Source: Marinobacter sp. SS13-12
GTDB lineage: Bacteria > Pseudomonadota > Gammaproteobacteria > Pseudomonadales > Oleiphilaceae
Assembly (NCBI RefSeq): GCF_030227115.1
Contig: NZ_JASSUA010000001.1
Span: forward strand, 124,001 to 188,000
Direction of reading: 5' to 3'
Length of the DNA stretch: 64,000 nucleotides
This document shows, one piece after another, positions 51,670 through 62,600 of this stretch. The notes beneath the pieces are model-generated. The model saw nothing but the letters and a program-made list of their open reading frames with translations, was not told the origin of the DNA and made no database searches. The stretch's first letter is position 1; each line of letters begins with the position of its first letter. Both the position numbers and the translations under genes were made by a program.

Positions 51670-52686
51670 ATGTCGCAGTCTTCCAACGCCCAATTTTCCG
51701 CACAATCCCCGGCTTACTCGCTTCTCGAGCTGGCATCGGTACGCGAAGGTGATTCTGTTGGCCAGACCCTGGCCAACAGCGTGGCCTATGCGCAGCATGC
51801 GGAGAGCCTCGGTTTTCAGCGCTTCTGGCTGGCCGAACATCACAACATGGAAGGCATCAGCAGTTCCGCAACGGCCGTTCTGGTGGGACACATCGCCGGC
51901 GCCACCAAAACCCTCCGCGTGGGTTCGGGCGGCGTCATGCTGCCCAATCACCCTCCCCTGGTGATCGCCGAGCAGTTCGGCACCCTGGAAAGCCTTTATC
52001 CCGGCCGCATCGACCTGGGCCTGGGCCGGGCACCGGGAACCGACCCCATTACCAGCCGCGCCCTGCGCCGGGAAGGCCTGGGGGCGGAGCAGTTCCCCGA
52101 GGATGTTGCACGACTGCAGACCCTGCTTGGCCCGCTTCAGCCAGGCCAACAGGTAAAGGCCATCCCCGGTGCCGGCACCAACGTGCCCATCTGGCTGCTC
52201 GGCTCCAGCCTTTACACCGCCCAGCTCGCCGCCATGCGGGGCCTGCCCTACGCCTTTGCCGGCCACTTTGCGCCACGGCTCTACCGCGAGGCGATCCAGA
52301 CCTACAGGGATAACTTCCAGCCCTCGGAGCAGCTGGACAAGCCCTACGTGATACTGGCTGTTCCGGCGGTGCCGGCGGATACCGACGAGGAGGCCCAGTT
52401 CCTCGCCACCACCAGTTACCAGCGTATTCTGTCCCTGTTCCGGGGCCAGCCTTTGTGGATGCGTCCGCCGGTGAAATCCATGGACGGACTGTGGAACAGT
52501 GGCGAGAAAGCCGGCGTGAAGGATTTCCTGTCGCTGCAATTGCTGGGCAGCGAGAACAGCATTCGCGAGCAGCTGGAGCGTTTACTGCAGACCGTAGAGG
52601 TGAACGAATTGATGTTCACCGTGGACCTCTACGATCCGGAGAAACGCCGGCACGCGCTGGACATTCTCGCGGCAACCCGACACTGA
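51670..52686 (+). CDS. LLM-class flavin-dependent oxidoreductase
   Basis: ATG 51670 ([28 protein letters not shown]) fits the family; the open frame before it overlaps the helicase end. The 338-residue luciferase-like protein has [33 protein letters not shown] and [43 protein letters not shown], the usual MsnO8-type segments. It is an FMN-dependent monooxygenase or oxidoreductase of unknown substrate. Confidence 0.92.
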   Translation: MSQSSNAQFSAQSPAYSLLELASVREGDSVGQTLANSVAYAQHAESLGFQRFWLAEHHNMEGISSSATAVLVGHIAGATKTLRVGSGGVMLPNHPPLVIAEQFGTLESLYPGRIDLGLGRAPGTDPITSRALRREGLGAEQFPEDVARLQTLLGPLQPGQQVKAIPGAGTNVPIWLLGSSLYTAQLAAMRGLPYAFAGHFAPRLYREAIQTYRDNFQPSEQLDKPYVILAVPAVPADTDEEAQFLATTSYQRILSLFRGQPLWMRPPVKSMDGLWNSGEKAGVKDFLSLQLLGSENSIREQLERLLQTVEVNELMFTVDLYDPEKRRHALDILAATRH

Positions 52687-52707
52687 CCCCGCTCACCGGA
52701 GGTGATC

Positions 52708-53238
52708 ATGGCGACATCTGACATTCACGTATTCCTGTCCCACGGACTGGAGAGCGGCCCCGGAGGTACCAAGGTGCAGGCCCTGAAAGCGGAAGCGGAA
52801 ACCTTCCCCGGGGTCACCGCAATCGCGCTGGACCATCGCAACACGAAAGTCCCCATGGAGCGCCTGCAGCAAATGAAAGAGGCCATGGCAGAGGCGGGGG
52901 CCAGTCCGGAGCGCACCGTCCTGGTCGGTTCCAGCATGGGGGGCTGGGTGTGCGCCCGTACCAGTGCCGAAACCCCGGTGCTGGGGTGTTTCCTGCTGGC
53001 ACCCGCGCTGGCAATGTCCGCCTATCCCCAGTCCAGCCCGCGGATTCAGGCCCGGCATACCCAGATCATTCACGGCTGGGACGATGATGTGGTGCTACCC
53101 ATGCCGGTGATGGAACTGGCCCGGGAACAGAAGCTGCCATTGCTGGTGCTGCCGGACGGGCATCGGCTGGAAAACAGCCTGGAGCGGCTGGTGAGTGAAT
53201 TCAGGATTTTCATGACCGGCTGCCTGGCGACAAACTGA
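52708..53238 (+). CDS. YqiA-like alpha/beta hydrolase
   Basis: ATG 52708 is preceded by a near-complete ribosome site (GGAGGTGATC). The 176-residue protein has the nucleophile GSSMGGW, the Asp in HGWDDDVV and the His in PDGHRLEN. It resembles the YqiA/YcfP group of small esterases. It lies 21 bases after the LLM gene and may be co-transcribed. Substrate unknown. Confidence 0.85.
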   Translation: MATSDIHVFLSHGLESGPGGTKVQALKAEAETFPGVTAIALDHRNTKVPMERLQQMKEAMAEAGASPERTVLVGSSMGGWVCARTSAETPVLGCFLLAPALAMSAYPQSSPRIQARHTQIIHGWDDDVVLPMPVMELAREQKLPLLVLPDGHRLENSLERLVSEFRIFMTGCLATN

Positions 53239-53252
53239 CAGGCGGGCTGGTC

Positions 53253-53711
53253 CTATCTCATCCGCGAGGCCTCGAATACCGCCAGCTCTTCTCCGGCCTC
53301 ACCCAGCAACCTTAACTCGATACCGTCCAGGTTAACGCCCACGGTCTTGGCGAATGCCGCGAACAGCAATTCTTCCGTCAGGTTATCCGGGCACGCCCGG
53401 AGGGTGCTGCTCATGGAATCAAACAGCAGGTTTTCGCCCGTTACCCGGTAGTCGCCCATATACTGGTTGCAGCCACTGAAGCCGCTCACCCGGCCATCAT
53501 CCAGGAACAGAATATGGGCTTTCTGCTCACGGTCGGTTTCCGGCACAGGTTCACCGGCAACACTCACCAGCTGCCAGTAGGTATTGGTCAGCGGCATCGC
53601 GACCACATCGCCGCCCGAGCCATGCCTGGCCGGCGAGCTTGTGCAACCGGCCAGCCATAGCACAGCGAACAGTGTTACCAGATACCCCGGTATCCGCATG
53701 GTTCCTTTCAT
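53253..53711 (-). CDS. META-domain (HslJ-like) lipoprotein
   Basis: ATG 53711 has GGAGG six bases upstream. The 152-residue protein has a lipoprotein signal with lipobox LAGC (Cys near residue 23), then a META domain: NTYWQLVSVAGEPVP, ILFLDDGRVSGFSGCNQYMGDYRV and STLRACPDNLTEELLFAAF. The residue after the lipid Cys is Thr, so sorting to the outer membrane is likely. META/HslJ proteins are linked to motility and novobiocin resistance in other bacteria; the role here is unknown. Confidence 0.87.
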   Translation of the reverse strand: MKGTMRIPGYLVTLFAVLWLAGCTSSPARHGSGGDVVAMPLTNTYWQLVSVAGEPVPETDREQKAHILFLDDGRVSGFSGCNQYMGDYRVTGENLLFDSMSSTLRACPDNLTEELLFAAFAKTVGVNLDGIELRLLGEAGEELAVFEASRMR

Positions 53712-53750
53712 TCCATTCCTCCCTGCTGCAGGTTAGTAATGGCCGGCAAG

Positions 53751-55937
53751 TCACGACAACAATCTTGCCAGTCCTGATGCCCTGATCACCCCGCGGCCCA
53801 CGGCCTCTTTGAGTACACCTTGCTGGCTCACCACCAGGCTTAGCCAGTGACGGGCACGGGTGATGCCGGTGTAGACCAGCTCCCGGGTCAGCACCGGGGT
53901 CAGGCGGTCCGGAATCACCAGGCAGGCGTGGGTAAACTCGGAGCCCTGGGACTTGTGCACCGTCATGGCGTAGACGGTCTCCACTGACTGCAACCGGCTT
54001 GGGGATATCCACCGGATGGTTCCACTGCCGTCACTGGACGGAAAGGCCACCCGCAGGGTATCGACCGACTCGCCGGCGTCGTTGCGATCCCAGGGCACAC
54101 TCAGGGTGACACCAATATCGCCGTTCATCAGGCCCAGATTATAGTCGTTTCCGGTGATCAGTACCGGACGGCCCTCGTACCAGCCCTCGGTTCGATCGAC
54201 AAGGCCGGCACTGCACAGGCGCCCGGCGATTTCCCGGTTAAGCCCTTCCACCCCGAATGGGCCCTGGCGCAGCGCACACAGCACCTTGAAGTGGTTAAAC
54301 CCTTCGAGCACCTGGGTGGCCCAGTGGTCCCATTGTTCGCGCCCTTCGGTTTCACCGGCGGCGCCGGGTTTCTGGTCGCGGATGATACGCAGGTAATGGC
54401 CATAACCCACGGGCGGGTCGACCGGCTCGTTATTGACCAGACGCCCCTCACCATTGTTCCGGAAACGTTCCCGGCTGCCTGTGAGGGCGTGGTTCGCCAA
54501 CAGCTCCGTGCCCGGTGCGTTTTCGCCAGCGCGGGCAGAACCACTATCCGCCGTGAGCCAGGCCACGTCTTCAAAGGCCTGTTCCCGGCACTGGCTGATC
54601 AGCTGCCTGTCCAGTTTGCCTGCGTTGGTGGCTGTGGCCAGCACGCCGATACCGCTGTGTTCGTCAAAGCGATAGCTCTTGCGGAGCATGGCAACCGCCT
54701 GGTCCAGGGGCAGGCCTTCGGTATCCGTCAACGGCGATGGCAACTGGCATCCGGTGACCGATTCCAGCCATTGCGCCGTTTCCGGCAGGTAGTGGGCAGC
54801 CTCGGCACGCTGACAGAGCTCCCCCAGCACCGCGCCGGCATCCACCGAGGCCAGCTGGTCCTTGTCGCCCAACATGATCAGCCGGGCCTTATGGGGCAAC
54901 GCCGCGAACACCGAGGCCATCAGGTCCACATCGACCATCGAGGCTTCATCGATGACCAGAATATCCAGCGGCAGAGGGTGATCCTCGTTATGACGAAACG
55001 TCCGCGAACCTGGCCGGCTACCCAGTAACCGGTGCAGTGTGGTGACCTGGGTGGGAATAGCGCTCCTGTCGGGCCGGCCCGGCAGCCGGTCCAGGGGCAG
55101 GCGATCCACCGCACCACCGATGGACTCGCTCAGCCTTGCAGCGGCCTTGCCCGTAGGTGCCGACAGGCGAATACGCAGGTAGGGGCTGACACCATCAGCG
55201 CCAGCCGACTCACGGGCCACCGACTGCAGGGCCGCCAGCAGGTTCACCACCGTGGTGGTCTTGCCAGTACCGGGGCCGCCGGTGATCACGCTGAACCGGT
55301 TCCGGGCTGCAAGAGCACAGGCGATTTTCTGATAATCCGGCTCCTGGCCAGTCCCGAACAGGGTATCCAGCGCACGGGCCAACAGGCTTGAATCCACCAA
55401 CTCCGTGCGGTCTGCCAGACGCACCCGTATGCCGGCGGCAATGGCCTGCTCGTAGCGCCAGAACCGGCGCAGGTATAACCGGGAGCCATCCAGTATCAGT
55501 GGAGTCGCCTGCTCGCCGTCACCCACTGCACTGCTTTGCCCGAGCAGCGCGACAAGTTCGCCCGGGCTGACGTCGGCAAACAGGTCAGAAGGCCGCAGGC
55601 TATCAGCCGGAAGTGCGCCCGCGCCTTCCGGGGGCAGCACCAGCGTGGGCTCGGTGTCGCGGCAAAGGTGGTTTATATCCAGGCAGACATGTCCACGCCC
55701 CACCTGGTGAGAAACCATGGCGGCCAGCAATGCCAGCATGGCCGACGGTTGCTCACCCTGTTCACTGACAATGTCGCAGACAAAAGCCGCAAAAGCATGA
55801 TCCAGGGCACGGATCCAGTCGCGCTCGACCCAGACGTCCAACAGAGTCAGCGCGTCAGGAGCACTGCCAGGCAAGGGTGCCGTGTGCGCCGGCACTTCGT
55901 CGAACAGGTCCTGGATGTATCCGCTTTCCCCCGTCAT
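53751..55937 (-). CDS. recD: Exonuclease V subunit RecD
   Basis: The 728-residue SF1 helicase has Walker A GGPGTGKTT (220-228), a DEASMVD Walker B and GDKDQLASVDAGAVLG, followed by C-terminal VYAMTVHKSQGSEF and VYTGITRARHWL. It is the fast 5'-to-3' motor of RecBCD. It overlaps recB by four bases (ATGA at 55934-55937) and closes the recC-recB-recD operon. Confidence 0.95.
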   Translation of the reverse strand: MTGESGYIQDLFDEVPAHTAPLPGSAPDALTLLDVWVERDWIRALDHAFAAFVCDIVSEQGEQPSAMLALLAAMVSHQVGRGHVCLDINHLCRDTEPTLVLPPEGAGALPADSLRPSDLFADVSPGELVALLGQSSAVGDGEQATPLILDGSRLYLRRFWRYEQAIAAGIRVRLADRTELVDSSLLARALDTLFGTGQEPDYQKIACALAARNRFSVITGGPGTGKTTTVVNLLAALQSVARESAGADGVSPYLRIRLSAPTGKAAARLSESIGGAVDRLPLDRLPGRPDRSAIPTQVTTLHRLLGSRPGSRTFRHNEDHPLPLDILVIDEASMVDVDLMASVFAALPHKARLIMLGDKDQLASVDAGAVLGELCQRAEAAHYLPETAQWLESVTGCQLPSPLTDTEGLPLDQAVAMLRKSYRFDEHSGIGVLATATNAGKLDRQLISQCREQAFEDVAWLTADSGSARAGENAPGTELLANHALTGSRERFRNNGEGRLVNNEPVDPPVGYGHYLRIIRDQKPGAAGETEGREQWDHWATQVLEGFNHFKVLCALRQGPFGVEGLNREIAGRLCSAGLVDRTEGWYEGRPVLITGNDYNLGLMNGDIGVTLSVPWDRNDAGESVDTLRVAFPSSDGSGTIRWISPSRLQSVETVYAMTVHKSQGSEFTHACLVIPDRLTPVLTRELVYTGITRARHWLSLVVSQQGVLKEAVGRGVIRASGLARLLS

Positions 55938-58900
55938 GCTGCCTTCTCCTGTTGGCCACGAAACAGCCGGTCCAGTTGCTCGATCAGTTCACGGGGCGGC
56001 CGCTCAGTGAAGGCGCCGGCGCCAGGTGCGTCACATCCTCGCAGGAACAGGTAGACCGCGCCGCCAACGTGGGTGTCGTAGTCATAGTCCGGCAGTCGCG
56101 ACTTCAGCAGGCGATGCAGTGCCAGCAGGTAAATGACGTACTGCAGGTCATATCGATGTTCGAGGATTTTCTCTCTCATCACGTCGTTCGTATAAGCCTG
56201 GTCATCCTCCCCCAGGACGTTGGACTTGTAGTCCAGCACGTAGTAGCGGCCCCCATATTCGAACACCAGGTCAATAAAGCCCTTGAGCATGCCGTTAAAA
56301 GTGGTTTCGTGGGCTTCCGGCCGGTTCTCGCCATTCAGGGTGTGCTGGCGAACCAGTTTGTCCATGGTGCGGGTATTCACCTGGTGGCTTTCGAACCAGA
56401 ATTCCAGCTCCGGTCGGAAAGTTTCCAGACCTGCCAGGGAGCAGGTCCCCCCGCTATCCGGCAGGGGAATGTCCGTCGTGACCAGCGTGTGGACCCAGGT
56501 TTTCAGGGTCTCCGCCCAGTCGCTCCAGTTGCGCAGCTTGCAGCGACGTTCCAGCAGTTCATGGAGGTCATCCGGTGTGTCGGCTACCTTTCGGAATCCC
56601 TGGGTGGCGCACCACTCCAGAATATCGTGAAGGAAGGTGCCCGGGCCTGCCCCCCTGGGGAAGCTGTGCTGGTTGAAGGGCAGCGGGCCTTTGGCCAATG
56701 CCTCGGTTGAGGCGGCGATATCGGTGCCTGTGTTTTCATATTCCTCCCGCAGGTTCTCCTGTTCCGGGTCCTCACTGGCGGGGGCAAAATCGTCACCAAT
56801 ACGACTGCGGGCGCCATAGGTGATAGCGGAGTAGCTGGCAATCCACCAGTTTTCCTTCGCTTCACGCACGGGCTCCAGAGCCTTACCAAGCTCTGGCTCC
56901 GCTTCACCGGGATAAACATCGTCCCCGGGCTCAGGCACCGGCGCCACCTTGATCGCGGGCTCACCGGCGGCCATAGTCTGCAGGAAGGGCATCAGATCAG
57001 TGTCGTCCTCACTGGCCTCACGGCCCACCAGGTGCCCCAGGCCGCTCTGGCGCCAGCCTTTGATACCGGCGGCGCCTACCCAGGTGGCGTGGCGGGAGCG
57101 GGTCAGGGCGACATAGAATTTGCGGATATCCTCACCCAGTCGTTCACGGTCAGCCCGGGCGAGAGTGTCGTCATCCGGTTCCAGGGAAATACGGAGTTTG
57201 CCCTCATCGTCGTGGTACTTGATGAAGGCCTGGTTCGGTTTCTCCTCACGGAATTCGGTGGCGAACGGCAGGAACACCAGCGGATATTCCAGACCTTTGG
57301 ACTTGTGCACGGTGACCACCTTGACCAGCCCGGCGTCACTTTCCAGGCGCATGGTGCGGTGTTCGTCCTCGTCGTCGGATTGCCGCAGCATCTCGGTGTA
57401 GTGATGGATCAGGGCATGTTCACCGTCCAGCTGCTGGCTGTCCTGCTGCAGCAGTTCGGCAATATGCAGGATGTCAGTCAACCCGCGCTCACCGTCCGGC
57501 CCCGCCAGCAATTTGGCCGGCACTTCGTAGTCCATGAGCAGGCGTCGCAGCATCGGCAGCACGCCCTGCTGTTGCCAGAGTTCCCGGTAGCCCTGGAAGC
57601 GGTTGATCTCCCTGTCCAGCGCGTTCTCGTCGCTGAGCAGCCGGTCCAGGTCCTGGTAGGCCAGGCCCATGGTGGGTGTGGCCAGCGCCGCGCGAATCAG
57701 TGACAGCTGGCCGGGCTCGGCGCAGGCCTGCAGCCATTGCAATAACTCCATCGCCTGCGCCGATTGCAGCACCGAATTGCGGTCTGACAGGTACACACTA
57801 CGAATGCCCCGTGCACTCAATGCCCGCCTGACGGCATCCGCCTCATCACGCTTGTTCACCAGGATGGCAATGTGTTCTGGTCGCAACTGCTCCAGCGGCT
57901 TGCCGTCAGCCCCGAACCCGGCCTCACTGGCCTGCCCCATATTCAGCAGGCGGGCAATCTCCGCCGAGCAGGCATCCGACATCGCCTCCCTGCCCGCTTC
58001 CTTGGCAATAGGTCGGTCATCCGCCAGGGTCCAGAACGTCAGTGGTGGTTGTGGCTGGCCCCGCACGCACCACTGCTGGTCCGTGCCCCTGGCATTCACC
58101 GGGCTGAACGGCAGCGGGTTGTCTTCACCGGTACGGAACAGGAATGCCCCTTCCGGCAGCGACTGGTCCGCCCGGGCAAACACTCGGTTGACGCCATCCA
58201 CCATGGCAACAGCGGAGCGGAAGTTGGTGCCCAGGGTGTAGGTGCGGCTGCTGACGGCACGGCGGGCGTCCAGGTAGGTATGGATATCCGCACCCCGGAA
58301 ACCATAAATGGCCTGTTTGGGGTCGCCGATCATCAGCAGGCTGGTGTCCTGATCATTACTGGCCACCCGGTAGATGCGATCAAAGATCCGGTACTGGACC
58401 GGGTCGGTGTCCTGGAATTCGTCAATCATCGCCACCGGAAACTGGCGGCGAATGGTCTCGGCCAGTCGCCCGCCCTGGGGGCCGCCAAGGGCTTCATCCA
58501 GGCGGGTGAGCAGGTCGTCAAAGCCCATACTGGCGAGACGCTGTTTTTCACTGTCCAGACGTTTGGCAATCCAGCAGGCAGCGTGGTTTAGGATGTCCGG
58601 TTTTGCCACCGGCATGGCTTTCAGGGCCGGTTTGAGCTCGGCGATGGCGTCCATGGCCGGATGATGGGGCGGCTCGTCATCGCCGGTCCATTTTTCCGCG
58701 AAGGCGTCGGCTTCCAGGGTGTCGAAGCCTTTGGGGCGACTTCTGGACAGGAAATCATGGGGTTCGGCAGCGTCGGTGGTGGCCCATTCCCGCAGGCAGT
58801 CCACGGCCTTCTGGATGGAATTTTTAGTGCCGCCGTGCAATGGCTTTGGTTTGCGCTTTGCGGTTTCCACCAGTAACTCATCCAGCTCATCACACCACGC

Positions 58901-59641
58901 GGGCCAGGGGGCTTTCAGCTCCTTGAGTCTCTGCTCACGCCGGGTTTTCGCGTGCTCCGCGGCCGCCACCGGATCACGCTCTGGCACAGGCAGGGCATCG
59001 ACATGAGGCAACAGGTTACGAACGGACTGGCGCAGGCTTTCCGGGGTTTTCCAGTTGTCCAGCACCTCGCTCATCAACTCAGGCGGCAGCGGATACACGA
59101 AGGTGCGCCAGTAATCCCGCACCACGTTGTCCAGCAGATCGGTCTGGCTGGTTTCCAGGGTCTGGCGAAACAGGCTGCCGCTGTCGAAGGCGTGTTCGCT
59201 GAGCATGCGGTTGCACCAGCCATGGATGGTGGAAACAGCCGCTTCGTCCATCCATTCCGCGGCCAGCAGCAATTTGCGACGACAGGCCGGCCAGTCCGCC
59301 GGTGGACACGCATTGCGTAGGTTGACCAGCGGGTCTTTCGCCGTTGCGGCGGTATCCACGGTATCCGGTTGCACTGCAAACAGGGCGGCGGCTTCAGTCA
59401 GGCGCGCGCGGATACGGTCCCGCAGTTCCTTGGTGGCGGCTTCGGTAAAGGTGACCACCAGCAGGTTGGGGGGCATGATGCCCTCTGCCAGGGGCTCTTC
59501 GGCAGTGCGGTGCCCGAGCACCAGGCGCACATAGAGCAGCGCCAGGGTAAAGGTCTTGCCGGTGCCGGCGCTTGCTTCGATCAGCTGGCTGCCGCGCAGT
59601 GGTAGTGTCAGGGGGTCGAGTTTGCGAACGCTTCCGGTCAT
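55934..59641 (-). CDS. recB: Exonuclease V subunit RecB
   Basis: The 1235-residue protein starts with a UvrD-type helicase (Walker A ASAGTGKT, residues 24-31; MIDEFQDTDPVQYRIF; VVTVHKSKGLEYPLVF). It ends with a nuclease domain bearing GFIDLVFEYGGRYYVLDYKSN (D1124, D1137, K1139) and the Q-motif LQYVIYLLAL. Length and order are normal. RecB supplies the 3'-to-5' helicase and the nuclease that responds to Chi. It overlaps recC and recD by four bases each. Confidence 0.96.
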   Translation of the reverse strand: MTGSVRKLDPLTLPLRGSQLIEASAGTGKTFTLALLYVRLVLGHRTAEEPLAEGIMPPNLLVVTFTEAATKELRDRIRARLTEAAALFAVQPDTVDTAATAKDPLVNLRNACPPADWPACRRKLLLAAEWMDEAAVSTIHGWCNRMLSEHAFDSGSLFRQTLETSQTDLLDNVVRDYWRTFVYPLPPELMSEVLDNWKTPESLRQSVRNLLPHVDALPVPERDPVAAAEHAKTRREQRLKELKAPWPAWCDELDELLVETAKRKPKPLHGGTKNSIQKAVDCLREWATTDAAEPHDFLSRSRPKGFDTLEADAFAEKWTGDDEPPHHPAMDAIAELKPALKAMPVAKPDILNHAACWIAKRLDSEKQRLASMGFDDLLTRLDEALGGPQGGRLAETIRRQFPVAMIDEFQDTDPVQYRIFDRIYRVASNDQDTSLLMIGDPKQAIYGFRGADIHTYLDARRAVSSRTYTLGTNFRSAVAMVDGVNRVFARADQSLPEGAFLFRTGEDNPLPFSPVNARGTDQQWCVRGQPQPPLTFWTLADDRPIAKEAGREAMSDACSAEIARLLNMGQASEAGFGADGKPLEQLRPEHIAILVNKRDEADAVRRALSARGIRSVYLSDRNSVLQSAQAMELLQWLQACAEPGQLSLIRAALATPTMGLAYQDLDRLLSDENALDREINRFQGYRELWQQQGVLPMLRRLLMDYEVPAKLLAGPDGERGLTDILHIAELLQQDSQQLDGEHALIHHYTEMLRQSDDEDEHRTMRLESDAGLVKVVTVHKSKGLEYPLVFLPFATEFREEKPNQAFIKYHDDEGKLRISLEPDDDTLARADRERLGEDIRKFYVALTRSRHATWVGAAGIKGWRQSGLGHLVGREASEDDTDLMPFLQTMAAGEPAIKVAPVPEPGDDVYPGEAEPELGKALEPVREAKENWWIASYSAITYGARSRIGDDFAPASEDPEQENLREEYENTGTDIAASTEALAKGPLPFNQHSFPRGAGPGTFLHDILEWCATQGFRKVADTPDDLHELLERRCKLRNWSDWAETLKTWVHTLVTTDIPLPDSGGTCSLAGLETFRPELEFWFESHQVNTRTMDKLVRQHTLNGENRPEAHETTFNGMLKGFIDLVFEYGGRYYVLDYKSNVLGEDDQAYTNDVMREKILEHRYDLQYVIYLLALHRLLKSRLPDYDYDTHVGGAVYLFLRGCDAPGAGAFTERPPRELIEQLDRLFRGQQEKAA

Positions 59642-62600
59642 GACGCTTTCTCCCTGTTAGCGCCGCTGGTCTTTGCCCGACCCGCCTGCTCCGCATGCCA
59701 GAACGGTTCGTACAACGTCGACACCAGTTGCACGAACTGCTCACTGGCAAGCAACTGTTCGAACTCCGGGTAAGCCCTGTGCAGGTAGCCGCGATCCCGG
59801 GCAAGGGCTTTGTTATAGGCCTCCTCGGCTTTTTGTAGCGCTTTGTCTTCATTGCCCTCGCCCCTGGCGGGATACAGAGCCCGCAGATAGGCGAAGGCTG
59901 CCCCGGACTCCACCGGCAGCGGCCGTGTCTGGCCCTGCATCCAGGCATCCAGTATCCTCGCCAGGCATTCCCCGGCGGCAGCACTGTCCATGGGCAACAG
60001 GTTGACGACCCGTTGTTCTTCTTTGGCGATGACCAGGGTATGGAAAGCCTCAAAGCGCAGGTTGCCCGCCAGGTGCGTCACCCAGTGGTCGAGCAGGGCC
60101 GGGAATCGCAGCTGGCGAGAGCCCCCGGACCCTTCCAGAAGGTTGCTGCTGGCAATCACTACCCTGCACACCGCGCCATCCGGCCGGGTGCGCAGATCGC
60201 CAAGACGGTCGCTGACAGCCACGGAATCTTCACCACGCTGATGGTGGTAGTCGAAGCCCGTCTCGTCTTCAATGGCTTCAGGCCAGAGCGCCAGGGCTTC
60301 CTGGTAGCGCCGGTGCAGGTCAGGCATTCGGCTTTCCAGCTGCCGGGTCAGAGCGTACTCCGTCAGTCCCATGCCCAGCTCGCCCCGGCGGGCCATGCTG
60401 GCAAGGGAGCTGTCCAGACGTTGCTGCAGTTCATCTTCGTTATCGGCTTTCATCACTGCCTGACGAATCAGCTCATCCTCCAGGCGCCAGTGTTGCAAGC
60501 CATCCATGGCGAACGCTTCGTTGTCGGTATCCAGGCTCTCCACATCGGTAAAACGTACCTGTAGTCGACGCTGATAAAAGATCTCTACCGGCCGTTTAAG
60601 GAAGGCCCCTATCTCACTCAGGGTGATCGGGTCTGCCGGCACCAGATAGCTCAGCACCGGCTGTTCCGACTCAGTTGCCCGGGACTGGTGCGCACTGAGC
60701 CATTCGCTGTCGTAGGTGAACAGCCGACGCGCGGACGGAACGTCGTTCACATCAGGAAAGTACTCGCGGCTGAAGGGCTGCAGCGGGTGTTCAATGGTCA
60801 GGGCAACGGAGGCCGACTCGTCGGATGCCGCCACCTGCCAGACCGCATCAAGGTGATCCCGGAGCTGGCTGACCAGTACCGATGGCGGACGTTCCGAGTC
60901 ATCGCGAATACTGCGCCCTACCCAGCTGATATAAAGCTGCTCCCTTGCGGACAGCAGGGCTTCCAGAAACAGGTAACGGTCGTCTTCCCGGCGGGAACGG
61001 TCGCCGGGCCGGTAATCCAGGGCCATCAGGTCAAAATCCACTGGCGGGCGGGAGCGGGGGTAATCGCCATCGTTCATGCCCAGCAGGCACACGTGCCGGA
61101 ACGGGATGGCCCGCATCGGCATCAGCGTGGCAAAATTGACCTTGCCGGCGAGGAAGCGCTGGTTGAGACCACCCTCCTCCAACCCTTCCAGCAGGATTTC
61201 GCGAACGATATTCAGGGGCAGCTCTACCTCTCCCATGCCGGCGCTGTCGCAGTCCTGAAGCCACTGCTCCGCCTGCCGGAGCAAACGGTTCACCAGCAGC
61301 AGCTCGTCGTCCGACAGGTCATCGAAGAAACGTTCCAGTATCGATTGCAGCAGGTCCAGCCAGCCTACCGGTGTTGCGGTAGCCCGGAGTTCGCGCCAGA
61401 GATCTTCCAGCCGGTCGATGAAGCGGCACAGATTGCCGGCCACACTGGCCTGCAGGCCGCCAATTTCCTCGAAGGGCTCAATGCCCTGCCAGGGGTCGTC
61501 GCGGCCGGTGCCATAGCCCAGCAACATCCGCCGCAGGCCGGCCTGCCAGGTGTTGCGCTCCAGACCATCGGGCAGGTCGAGGCTACTGCGGTGGTCACTG
61601 TGCAGGCCCCAGCGGATATTGGCGCCCTCCACCCACTGACGCACCAGGGGCAGGTCGCTTTCGGCAATGCCGAACCGGCTCCTGACCGCCGGCACTTCCA
61701 GCAGGCTGATGATCTCGCTGACGCCAAAACGGCTTTCCGGCAGGGCCATCAGGGTATCCAGCGCAATCAATACCGGCTGACGGTGACGCTGACCCTGGTC
61801 GGAAATGGTGAATGGGATATAGCGGCGGGACGACGACGGGTAGCGGCCAAAGACTGCCTGGATGTGGGGTGCGTAGGTATCCACATCCGGCACCATGACA
61901 ATCACATCCCGGGGCCGAAGTTCCGGGTTGCTGTTGAACGCCGCCAGCAACTGATCATGGAGAATTTCCACTTCCCGCTGCGGGCTGTGGGCGTTGTGGA
62001 ACACCACGGAATCGTCCCGGAACGGATCCAGGCTGCGCTTCTGGTCCAGCATTTCCTGTTGCGATGTGAGCGTGCGTATATCGTTCTGGATCTGGTGCAG
62101 CAGCACTGGCTGTTCCGGTTCGCCGTGAGGCGTGAAGATATCAATCCGGCCGTCGGGCGTGGCGATGCGGCTTTTGTACGCCTCCGGGTTATCAAACTCG
62201 TCCAGCAAGCGAATGTAGTCCCGCCCCTGCTTGCCCCAGGCGGCCAAAAGCGGGTTGGCGTGCTGGTGCAGATCATCAGGGTCGGTCAGTTGTGCCAGTT
62301 TCGGGTGGGCCAGCCCGCGCTTGCGATCGGCATTCAGCAGGTCACGATCACTGATAATGTCCGCCCAGTAGAATTCACTCGGATTGTGGACGCAGAGCAC
62401 CACCTGGCTGACCCGACTGAGGATCGATAAAGCCTCCAGTGCCTGTTTCGGCAGCGAAGAGACACCAAAAACCACAATACGTTGGGGCAGGTCAGACGGC
62501 CGATCAGCCGCGGTGAGCCTCTGTCCCTCCTCCATGAACCGGGTGTGGATGCGAGAGCGGCTGGTACCCGCAAGTTCGCCAACATCCTCCACCAGTTTTC

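Noticed and set aside
60688..62430. 580-residue plus-strand open frame opposite recC
   Set aside because: recC is intact and full length on the other strand; the antisense frame shows no family motif.
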